From positions 1-21,475 of the forward strand of contig JBAXLO010000060.1 in the NCBI GenBank assembly GCA_037134755.1: DNA of 21,475 nt. Direction: 5' to 3'. Each line of letters opens with the position of its first letter. The stretch's first letter is position 1. Position numbers and translations under genes: made by a program. The DNA is from JBAXLO01 sp037134755. GTDB taxonomy: Bacteria > Bacteroidota > Bacteroidia > Bacteroidales > JACABE01. Of the stretch, positions 1 to 6,212 are shown piece by piece. The notes beneath the pieces were generated by a model. That model did no database searches and was not told the DNA's origin. It saw only the letters and a list, made by a program, of their open reading frames with translations.

Positions 1-20
1 TCCGAAATTAAGATATGAAT

Positions 21-225
21 GATTTATTTGGTGAAACATCAATTGTCGTCCAACAATTGATGATTTATTCTGTGTGAAGGAGATTGTCGTGCAACAATTG
101 ATGATTTATTCTGTGTGAATGAAATTGTCGTCCAACAATTGGCGATATAAACTGTGTGAATGAAATTGTCGAGCAACAATTGATGATTTATTCTGTGTGA
201 ATGAAATTGTCGTCTCACAATTTAT
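21..225. repeat. Five-unit tandem array, 41-bp period, with palindromic cores
   Basis: Five consecutive 41-bp units start at 21, 62, 103, 144 and 185. Each has a leader resembling GATTTATTCTGTGTGAA and then a small inverted repeat, ATTGT-N6-ACAAT. The ATTG of the core recurs at 42, 83, 124, 165 and 206, exactly 41 bp apart. The six loop bases vary most (CGTCCA, CGTGCA, CGTCCA, CGAGCA, CGTCTC). The first and last units diverge at their outer sides: 23-39 and 224-240 are perfect 17-bp inverted repeats of each other, so the array is bracketed by inverted ends. A 41-bp period is close to four helical turns, so all cores could face the same side of the DNA. The function is not known. It is not a CRISPR array, because there are no unique spacers. 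Confidence 0.9.
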
Positions 226-255
226 GTTTCACCAAATAAAACATAAATTGTGAGA
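213..255 (+). terminator. 17-bp perfect hairpin closing the repeat array (terminator-like)
   Basis: Positions 213-229 and 239-255 are exact reverse complements, separated by a 9-nt loop, and TTTCT follows. This could terminate transcription entering from the left edge, although the T-tract is weak. The left arm overlaps the last array unit and the bracketing arm at 224-240, so two alternative pairings (23-39 with 224-240, or 213-229 with 239-255) compete for the same bases. It may equally be a structural or recombination feature. Confidence 0.55.
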
Positions 256-367
256 TTTCTACTTATACTTATGTTTGTTATACAGTACTATATCAGCTTG
301 TTAAAATTATATTTAAAAAATACATCATTATTATGAAAATAATGTTAGGAATCTCATAAAAAATGAT

Positions 368-375
368 TATCTTTG
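368..375 (+). promoter_or_regulatory. Possible -7 promoter element for the 554 gene
   Basis: TATCTTTG at 368-375 fits the Bacteroidota -7 consensus TAnnTTTG. A clear TTG at the -33 position is missing; the nearest match is TTAG at 345-348. Transcription would start near 382 and give a leader of about 170 nt containing the hairpin at 394-413. Confidence 0.35.
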
Positions 376-381
376 TAGAAA

Positions 382-413
382 TTATTCTGTGTTAAATCCC
401 AATGTTGGGATTT
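382..413 (+). repeat. Array-like leader motif followed by an unrelated hairpin
   Basis: TTATTCTGTGT at 382-392 is identical to the start of the 41-bp array units (65-75, 106-116, 188-198). It is followed here by a different stem-loop: AAATCCCAA at 394-402 pairs perfectly with TTGGGATTT at 405-413 around TG. The pattern of same leader and different palindrome suggests an isolated, diverged relative of the array unit. The function is unknown. Confidence 0.5.
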
Positions 414-553
414 CGTAGAAGGCACACCTGCATAATTTACTTATTATCTTAGTATCTAAACCTTTAAAAATGATTTACGTTGCTTATTAAAAAGAGAAAC
501 AACTCTTTCTCTTAGTTTATTATCAATTTTATAATTTAATAATACAAACTAAA

Positions 554-1531
554 ATGAATACTTATTTAATTTATATTTTTGTTATATTGCTTTCATCTAG
601 CAGATTAAGCATAATACAGATGCAAGCATTAGGAATCTCGCTTTTGGCAAAGCTAAAAGCCGAACCTGTAAGTATCGAAATTACAGCCTTGATAACAAGA
701 CTGGAAACGACACTTGCACTTTACCTAACACGACTTACGCAATGGCAAGGAGACAAATCGAGAACAAAAGGAAAAGTAGATGCTTTTTCGACTTTAATGC
801 TTACAGTTCCATTCATTGTTGATAAATGGAGAAATGAAGTAAAATTAGCTCTGCCTGCCAATAAAAATGTACTACTTGTGCTATTCGGTAATAATATTTC
901 TATATTTTATCATGGCAAACAGCAAGTAATAATTAATGTATTTACAAATCTATTCAATCTGTTGGAAGATTATCCTCAATTAAGTGCTTTGCAAGCAGAA
1001 GTTGGAGCTTTCATTGTTAATCTTCAGGCAGCTTACGATGTAAAGGCTGAAATAAAAGATGATGTAAAAATTGACAGCTCTACCATAACTGATCTTCACA
1101 ATGAACTAGGAAGTATTATATTAGGAACATTTGGCAGATTAATTGATTTTTTTAGAACTAATCCTTTTAAAGTTGAACGTTTTTTTGATCCTACTATCAT
1201 TAAACGCAACAAAAAAGATCCTGATAAAGTACGCAAAAACCAAGCTTGGGTTGATGTTCCTTTTGGTATTACTATTAACGCCTCAAATGCAAAGATCATT
1301 AAAAATGGTTATTTTGTTTTTGAAGGTTATACCGATGCAACTATTTACATCTGGACAGCTCCTACATCCGATTCACCGGTTCCTGCAAATGTGTTCGAAT
1401 TAAAAGGAACCGAAAAAAATGGCGCAAAGGTTAATGATTTAGGAAGTGCTTTGAATACTCTTTTACTTTTTAAAGTAAAAACAGGCGTAACCCCGGGTAG
1501 AATAAAGGTAACCTGGAGAACTAAGAAGTAA
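554..1531 (+). CDS. Hypothetical protein of unknown function
   Basis: This 325-residue protein was not recognised with confidence. The first 22 residues from the ATG at 554 are hydrophobic but lack the usual positive n-region. An alternative start is Met23 at 620, and no ribosome binding site decides between them. Residues of about 23-200 look largely helical, with recurring Leu/Ile spacing and a WQGDKSR segment near 64-70. After a Lys/Arg-rich stretch (about residues 215-228), the last 90 or so residues alternate hydrophobic and polar residues and read like a small beta-sandwich, perhaps fibronectin-like; that is an inference. The gene lies alone between the repeat array and the mraZ leader, has its own terminator, and is not part of the dcw operon. 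It carries no recognisable catalytic motif and no T9SS sorting tail. Confidence 0.75.
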   Translation: MNTYLIYIFVILLSSSRLSIIQMQALGISLLAKLKAEPVSIEITALITRLETTLALYLTRLTQWQGDKSRTKGKVDAFSTLMLTVPFIVDKWRNEVKLALPANKNVLLVLFGNNISIFYHGKQQVIINVFTNLFNLLEDYPQLSALQAEVGAFIVNLQAAYDVKAEIKDDVKIDSSTITDLHNELGSIILGTFGRLIDFFRTNPFKVERFFDPTIIKRNKKDPDKVRKNQAWVDVPFGITINASNAKIIKNGYFVFEGYTDATIYIWTAPTSDSPVPANVFELKGTEKNGAKVNDLGSALNTLLLFKVKTGVTPGRIKVTWRTKK

Positions 1532-1535
1532 GAAT

Positions 1536-1571
1536 AGTGCCTAAATTGCCTAAAGTACTTAAAGTGCCTAA
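1536..1571 (+). repeat. Four-copy 9-bp tandem repeat
   Basis: AGTGCCTAA, ATTGCCTAA, AGTACTTAA and AGTGCCTAA lie head to tail directly after the stop codon of the preceding gene. It is a short 3'-untranslated minisatellite of unknown role. Confidence 0.8.
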
Positions 1572-1599
1572 AATTTAAAAATTATTTAAAAATCTTATC

Positions 1600-1630
1600 A
1601 AAAAAGGGCTGAGCAATCAGTCCTTTTTTT
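1600..1630 (+). terminator. Rho-independent terminator after the 554 gene
   Basis: An A-tract and GGGCTGA (1606-1612) pair with TCAGTCC (1617-1623) and a following run of seven T, with loop GCAA and one G-T mismatch. It separates the 554 gene from the mraZ leader. The flanking A and T tracts mean it could work in both directions. Confidence 0.8.
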
Positions 1631-1710
1631 ATTTATATACCTCCTCTTTTCCTTCCTTTTTGAGTCCTTTTGTTTTTTTGATGAAAAAACACGAAAAAGG
1701 GTCAAAAAGC

Positions 1711-1772
1711 ACCCAAAAAAGCAAATTTTTTCAAAAGTTATTAACAATTTGCTTTTAGGGGTCATTTTTTTT
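1711..1772 (+). terminator. Second hairpin with T-run in the mraZ leader
   Basis: AAAAGCAAATT at 1717-1727 pairs perfectly with AATTTGCTTTT at 1746-1756. A 2x2 internal mismatch separates this from a further ACCC/GGGT pairing (1711-1714 with 1759-1762). Eight T residues follow at 1765-1772. It looks like a terminator or attenuator about 210 bp before mraZ, lying beyond the terminator at 1600-1630. The 18-nt loop is longer than is usual for a terminator. Confidence 0.5.
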
Positions 1773-1930
1773 ATTTCTACCCAAAAACTCCAAAATCATT
1801 TCTTTTTATTTGTAATTAATTGATTTATTGATAATATAATTTTTGTAACCTTTTTTAAAAATAGAAGTATAATAAGAGAAAATGGGATTTTTGGGAATTA
1901 TTTGGATTATTTATTAACAATTTGGTTTTA
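1738..1930 (+). repeat. 20-bp direct repeat pair in the mraZ leader
   Basis: The copies at 1738-1757 and 1911-1930 match at 19 of 20 positions (TTATTAACAATTTG, then C or G, then TTTTA). Their starts are 173 bp apart. The first copy supplies the right arm of the hairpin at 1711-1762. The second lies inside the cluster of TGGGA boxes just before the mraZ promoter element. The TTAACAATTT core occurs again at 16091-16100 before ftsZ. Confidence 0.75.
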
Positions 1931-1937
1931 TATGGGA
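1883..1937 (+). promoter_or_regulatory. Candidate MraZ operator (TGGGA boxes)
   Basis: TGGGA occurs at 1883-1887 and 1892-1896, TTGGA at 1902-1906, and TGGGA again at 1933-1937. The first three are spaced 9 and 10 bp. The longer word ATGGGATTTTTG is repeated exactly at 1882-1893 and 1932-1943, 50 bp apart, which keeps helical phase. E. coli MraZ is known to bind TGGGN boxes with 10-bp spacing in its own promoter. The match in word, spacing and position suggests autoregulation of the dcw operon, which is inferred. Confidence 0.6.
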
Positions 1938-1954
1938 TTTTTGTAGTATCTTTG
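1922..1954 (+). promoter_or_regulatory. Promoter of the dcw operon
   Basis: TATCTTTG at 1947-1954 matches the Bacteroidota -7 consensus. TTG at 1922-1924 may be the -33 element, although the 22-bp gap is a little long. Transcription would begin near 1961, giving a leader of about 20 nt before the mraZ ATG. It overlaps the last TGGGA box, which fits repression by MraZ. Confidence 0.6.
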
Positions 1955-1979
1955 GAAACTAAATTCAGGAGCAAAAAAA

Positions 1980-2435
1980 ATGTCTACACTAATTGGAAAA
2001 GAATATTGTACGGTTGACGCAAACGGTAGGTTTAAGTTTCCTACCGCTTTGAAGAAACAACTTATATCAGAACTCGAAGAGGGTTTTGTTATAAGGGAGA
2101 GTATATTCGATCCTTGTTTAGAATTATACACTCTTAACGAGTGGGAAAAAGTTCTTGAGAAAGTTAAGAAACTAAATCCAAACAACATCAAACACCGCCC
2201 GCTTATCCGAAAGTTTTCAGAAGGAAACAAAATAACTTTGGATAACAACGACAGGCTTTTGATACCAGGTGATCTGAAAAAAGCTAAAAACATTGACAAG
2301 GATATTGTTTTAATACCTTGTCTGAATTGTATTGAGGTCTGGGATACCGATAAATACAATGATCATGAACAAAACTCAAACATTAACTTTCCAGAACTTG
2401 CAAATGAATTATTAGGGGGTATCGATTTCGAGTAA
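1980..2435 (+). CDS. mraZ: Transcriptional regulator MraZ
   Basis: MraZ is a DNA-binding ring-forming regulator of the dcw operon. Its two SpoVT-AbrB-like halves are both visible, each with the DxxxRhxhP signature: D13-R17-P21 in DANGRFKFP, and D88-R92-P96 in DNNDRLLIP. The length of 151 residues is normal for Bacteroidota MraZ. The start at 1980 is supported by AGGAG at 1967-1971, 8 nt upstream, which stands out in a region where such sites are rare. It is the first gene of the operon and rsmH follows after 14 bp. The TGGGA boxes just upstream are its likely operator. Confidence 0.97.
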   Translation: MSTLIGKEYCTVDANGRFKFPTALKKQLISELEEGFVIRESIFDPCLELYTLNEWEKVLEKVKKLNPNNIKHRPLIRKFSEGNKITLDNNDRLLIPGDLKKAKNIDKDIVLIPCLNCIEVWDTDKYNDHEQNSNINFPELANELLGGIDFE

Positions 2436-2449
2436 CTTAATAATTAAAA

Positions 2450-3355
2450 ATGTATCATAATCCGGTTCTACTAAAAGAGAGTATCGAAGGCTTGTTGATT
2501 AAACAATCCGGTATTTATGTGGATGTCACTTATGGAGGTGGCGGACATTCGCATGAAATACTCAATAATTTAGGGGAAGACGGAAAACTATATGCATTTG
2601 ATCAGGATGAGGATGCTATTAAGAATGAATTGGAGGATGAACGCTTAACGCTTATACATCAAAACTTCAGGCATCTTAAAAACTTCCTGAAATTATATAA
2701 TGCTTATCCTGTTGATGGAATACTGGCTGATCTTGGGGTGTCTTCGCATCAGATTGATGTTCCCGAAAGGGGATTCTCCACACGCTTTGATGGCGATTTG
2801 GATGCTCGCATGGATCAGAATCAATTGAAATCGGCTAAAGAAGTTATAAATACCTATAATGAAAATGAATTAAAACTGGTATTTCAAAACTATGGCGAAA
2901 TAGCAAACTCAGGGAAACTAGCCAGGACAATAGTTGAACAAAGGGTAAATGGCGAAATAAATACAACGGCTCAATTAAAGAAAGCAATCAGCAATTGTAT
3001 TCCTCCAAATTTTGATCATAAATATTTGGCAGTGGTTTTTCAGGCATTAAGGATTGAAGTTAATGAGGAATTGGAATCGTTGAAAGAATTCTTGCTTCAA
3101 ACCGTGCAAGCTTTAAAACCCGGTGGAAGATTGGTGGTAATCTCCTATCACTCGCTTGAAGACAGATTGGTGAAGAACTTTATTAAATCGGGCAATTTTA
3201 AAGGGGAGTTAGAGAAAGACTTTTTTGGGAACATCATATCCCCTTTCAAACAAATAAGTAGAAAACCAATTACACCGGATGATGCTGAACTAAAAATCAA
3301 TAATCGTTCGCGTAGTGCTAAATTGAGAATAGCAGAAAGGCTTAACAATGAGTAA
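2450..3355 (+). CDS. rsmH: 16S rRNA (cytosine1402-N4)-methyltransferase RsmH (MraW)
   Basis: RsmH uses S-adenosylmethionine to methylate N4 of C1402 in the 16S rRNA decoding centre. The sequence begins with the family hallmark YHNPVLLKE. It carries the glycine-rich SAM loop YGGGGHS (28-34), an FDQD acidic motif (50-53), ADLGVSSHQID (93-103), RGFSTRFDGDLDARMD (107-122) and ISYHSLEDRLVK (231-242), all typical. The length of 301 residues is normal. Its 3' end overlaps the ftsL-like gene by 8 bp, which suggests translational coupling. mraZ-rsmH-ftsL-ftsI is the standard opening of dcw clusters. Confidence 0.97.
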   Translation: MYHNPVLLKESIEGLLIKQSGIYVDVTYGGGGHSHEILNNLGEDGKLYAFDQDEDAIKNELEDERLTLIHQNFRHLKNFLKLYNAYPVDGILADLGVSSHQIDVPERGFSTRFDGDLDARMDQNQLKSAKEVINTYNENELKLVFQNYGEIANSGKLARTIVEQRVNGEINTTAQLKKAISNCIPPNFDHKYLAVVFQALRIEVNEELESLKEFLLQTVQALKPGGRLVVISYHSLEDRLVKNFIKSGNFKGELEKDFFGNIISPFKQISRKPITPDDAELKINNRSRSAKLRIAERLNNE

Positions 3356-3776
3356 GAATATATTGATAAATAAAGTAGTTGCTGAAACTGAAGAACCAAC
3401 TCCAAAAAAGGTAAAAGTTAAGAAACCAAGCACCAAAAAAGGAGGCGGTTCGGCTTTAACTTATGTTAGAGATGTTGTAAATTCAGTACTTAGCGGAACA
3501 ATACTTACACGTAAAAATGTAATCAAGTCATTGCCATTAATATTATTCATAGTAGGATTAATAGTAATATATATATGGAATAATTACATGGCAGATAAAA
3601 AGATTAGAGAAATCTCAAAAATAAAGAAAGAACTAAAAGAACTAAGATCCGAACACATAACTACCAGATCAGAACTAATGTATAGCAGCAAACAATCGGA
3701 AATAGCAAGGAGATTAGACACTACCGGGATAAAAGAATCAGTAGTACCTCCTCAAAAAATATTTATTAAAGAATAA
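3348..3776 (+). CDS. ftsL: FtsL-like cell division protein
   Basis: This is a small bitopic membrane protein of the divisome. A long, basic cytoplasmic N-terminus (residues 1-60, with a Lys/Pro-rich part at 19-31) precedes one membrane segment at about 61-80. A heptad-like Lys/Glu/Leu stretch at 84-112 is a likely short coiled coil for pairing with a FtsB/DivIC-type partner. The sequence ends with IARRLDTTGIKESVVPP, resembling the periplasmic end of the Bacteroidota FtsL-like family. At 142 residues it is longer than proteobacterial FtsL, mainly because of the N-terminal tail. Assignment rests on topology and on its place between rsmH (8-bp overlap) and ftsI, rather than on strong motifs. Confidence 0.85.
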   Translation: MSKNILINKVVAETEEPTPKKVKVKKPSTKKGGGSALTYVRDVVNSVLSGTILTRKNVIKSLPLILFIVGLIVIYIWNNYMADKKIREISKIKKELKELRSEHITTRSELMYSSKQSEIARRLDTTGIKESVVPPQKIFIKE

Positions 3777-3799
3777 ACTTAAAGAAAAACTCTATTACA

Positions 3800-6205
3800 A
3801 TGGCAGAAAATAATAAGGACATGGTTTTAAGAATACGGCTGGTTTATATTGGCGTGTTGCTCTTTGCCCTTATAATTATTTTTAAAATTCTGAAGATTCA
3901 ATTCGTTGAAGGAGATATGTGGCGCAGCAGATCCGAGAATCTTACTTTGCGTTATGATAATGTTGAAGCCATAAGAGGAAATATTATATCATCCGACTCT
4001 ACACTTCTTGCAACCTCAGTTCCAATCTTTGATGTAAAGATTGACATGAGCGAAGATGTAATTCCCGAAGATACTTTTAATCTTTATTTACCGGCTTTAG
4101 CCGATAGTTTGTCAAGAGCTTTCCCCGAAAAGTCGAAGTCAGAATTTAAGAATTATCTTCTTAATGGTCGTGAAAAAGAGAAACAAGATCTTTTAATCCA
4201 TAAAAACATAGATTATCATCAATTAAAAAGACTTAGAACATTTCCTATATTAAAGAAAGGGAGATTCAAAGGAGGATTTATTGTTGATGAAAAAGACTAT
4301 CGTTTTATGCCTTTCAAGATGCTTGCAAGTCGTACGATTGGATACAAAAATATTGATGAAAATTTATATGTTGGTTTAGAAGGTGCCTATAGTAAAGAAC
4401 TTGAAGGCATAAGCGGTAGAAGACTTATGCGAAAAGTGGCAAATGGTGTTTGGCGTCCTGTGGAAAACAATAACCAGATTGAACCCGAGAATGGCAAAGA
4501 TATAATCACAACAATCGACATAAATATTCAGGATGTAGCTGAACATGCACTAATGAAATGCCTTGATTCTAACAATGCTGATCATGGATGTGCCATTCTT
4601 ATGGAAGTTAAGACAGGTTATATTAAGGCTATTGCAAATTTAAAGAAAAGGAAAGATGGCTCCTTTGGTGAGGATATAAACTATGCAATATGGGAAAGTG
4701 CTGAACCCGGTTCTACCTTTAAACTAGCTTCTTTACTAGCCGTTCTGGACGAAGGCAAATATGATACTAACGAGATAGTTCCAACAGGAAAATGTATGTA
4801 TGCTAACCGCGAAATGATCGATTCGCATGAAGAAGGTTATGGAAGAGTATCTGTAGCCAAAGCATTTATGGTGTCATCTAATGTTGGGATCTCTCAGATA
4901 GTTTACAAGACATTTTATAATGAACCACAGAAATTTATCGACAGATTATATGCAATGTCAATAAATAAACCTTTAGGAGTAGAACTTAAAGGCGAAGGAG
5001 CTCCATTTATAAAAGACACAAAGAACCCAACATGGTCAAAAACATCATTGCCATGGATGTCGATAGGATATGAATTGCAAATAACACCTTTGCAAACATT
5101 AACCTTATATAATGCAGTTGCAAATGATGGTGTGATGGTAAAACCTCTGTTTGTTAAAGAAATCCGTCAAACAGGCAAGCTTATTAAGTTAAATGAAGCT
5201 ACGGTAATAAATAAAGCAATTTGTACGGAACAAACTTTAAAAAAGGTTAAGAAAATCTTAGAAGAAGTTGTAGAACACGGAACAGCAAAGAACTTATTTA
5301 ATACAGTTTACAAGATAGCAGGAAAAACAGGTACAGCTCAGTTAGATTATGGAAAAGCTGACAACCAAAAGACGTTTAGAGCATCTTTTGTAGGATATTT
5401 TCCAGCTGATAATCCTAAATATTCATGTATAGTTATCATTAACAACCCTTCAAAAGGAAAATATTATGGAGGAGCAGTTGCTGCACCGGTATTCAAAGAA
5501 ATTGCAGATAAAGTATACGCAACACAATTAAATATTCATCAGGAAGAGAAGAAAACAGTCTCTAGGCAAATACCTTATGTTGCCGCAGGAAATCAGAAAG
5601 ACATCAGTACAATATTTTCGAAACTTAACTTCCCTTTTAGTTCTGAAAATCCTGAAGCTGATTGGGTAGAGAGTTATAAGAAAGATACAATCACAAAATA
5701 TAAAACAAAAGTAATTAAACCAAAAGTTGTCCCTGAAACTGCCGGAATGGGAGTAAAAGATGCAGTATATATTTTAGAGAAGTGTGGTTTAAAAGTAACT
5801 ATTGTTGGCAAAGGTTCTGTTGAAAGTCAATCAATTCCTGGAGGAAGTTCTTATGAAAAAGGGCAGCAAATTATTCTTTATTTAAGAAATAGGATTGTAG
5901 AAAAGCAAACTGTTGTGGCAGCTGTAATCCCTGATTCTACAAAAGCAACAATAAAAGAAGTGATACCAAAGAAAGATAAAGAAGATAAAGTTGAAAAGCC
6001 AAAAGCTAAAGTTATAGTAGCAAAAAAGGAAATAGTTAAGACAATGCCTAAGGCTAAAGTAGTAAATAAGGCTAAACCGATTAATAAAAAAGATAAAGCT
6101 AAACCAGCACCTAAGAAAAAAGGGGATACTAAAGAAAAAGCAAAAAAGAAAGAAACGGATAAGAAAGTAAAGTCAGATAAGAAAAAAAAGGAAACATCAA
6201 ATTAA
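3800..6205 (+). CDS. ftsI: Division-specific peptidoglycan transpeptidase (PBP3/FtsI type) with PASTA domain and Lys-rich tail
   Basis: This class B penicillin-binding protein crosslinks septal peptidoglycan on the periplasmic side. A membrane anchor lies at about residues 12-30. The PBP dimerisation region (about 55-215) includes RGNI near 59-62. The transpeptidase domain has the catalytic serine in STFK (S305-K308), the SSN motif (359-361) and KTGTA (509-513), so all three active-site motifs are intact. A single PASTA domain follows at about 643-697. The last 85 or so residues are a very Lys-rich, low-complexity tail, which makes the protein longer (801 residues) than many FtsI proteins. 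It acts with FtsW, encoded downstream. The product is fully typical apart from the tail. Confidence 0.95.
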   Translation: MAENNKDMVLRIRLVYIGVLLFALIIIFKILKIQFVEGDMWRSRSENLTLRYDNVEAIRGNIISSDSTLLATSVPIFDVKIDMSEDVIPEDTFNLYLPALADSLSRAFPEKSKSEFKNYLLNGREKEKQDLLIHKNIDYHQLKRLRTFPILKKGRFKGGFIVDEKDYRFMPFKMLASRTIGYKNIDENLYVGLEGAYSKELEGISGRRLMRKVANGVWRPVENNNQIEPENGKDIITTIDINIQDVAEHALMKCLDSNNADHGCAILMEVKTGYIKAIANLKKRKDGSFGEDINYAIWESAEPGSTFKLASLLAVLDEGKYDTNEIVPTGKCMYANREMIDSHEEGYGRVSVAKAFMVSSNVGISQIVYKTFYNEPQKFIDRLYAMSINKPLGVELKGEGAPFIKDTKNPTWSKTSLPWMSIGYELQITPLQTLTLYNAVANDGVMVKPLFVKEIRQTGKLIKLNEATVINKAICTEQTLKKVKKILEEVVEHGTAKNLFNTVYKIAGKTGTAQLDYGKADNQKTFRASFVGYFPADNPKYSCIVIINNPSKGKYYGGAVAAPVFKEIADKVYATQLNIHQEEKKTVSRQIPYVAAGNQKDISTIFSKLNFPFSSENPEADWVESYKKDTITKYKTKVIKPKVVPETAGMGVKDAVYILEKCGLKVTIVGKGSVESQSIPGGSSYEKGQQIILYLRNRIVEKQTVVAAVIPDSTKATIKEVIPKKDKEDKVEKPKAKVIVAKKEIVKTMPKAKVVNKAKPINKKDKAKPAPKKKGDTKEKAKKKETDKKVKSDKKKKETSN

Positions 6206-6212
6206 TAAGAAC

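Noticed and set aside
21..225. The 41-bp array as a CRISPR array
   Set aside because: Units are contiguous, with only a few variable bases each. There are no unique spacers of 25-40 bp and no cas genes nearby.
221..276. Alternative pairing of AAACATAA (239-246) with TTATGTTT (269-276) as an attenuator switch
   Set aside because: An 8-bp A/T match is likely by chance here, and it cannot compete with the 17-bp hairpin. No leader peptide or ligand motif supports a switch.
491..513. Inverted repeat AAGAGAAA/TTTCTCTT upstream of the 554 gene as a regulatory site
   Set aside because: Low-complexity purine/pyrimidine tract with alternative registers; it cannot be told from background without conservation data.
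1143..1403. Plus-strand open frame of 86 codons in another frame inside the 554 gene
   Set aside because: Fully contained in the longer frame, Leu-rich as expected from AT-rich out-of-frame reading, and without a start context.
1681..1758. A 25-codon ATG-initiated frame rich in Lys/Ser in the mraZ leader
   Set aside because: No ribosome binding site, low-complexity AT-rich composition, and it lies across the hairpin at 1711-1762. Chance occurrence is more likely than a small gene.
1928..2359. Minus-strand open frame of 143 codons over mraZ
   Set aside because: It lies opposite the well-supported mraZ gene and its operator, and its product resembles no protein family.
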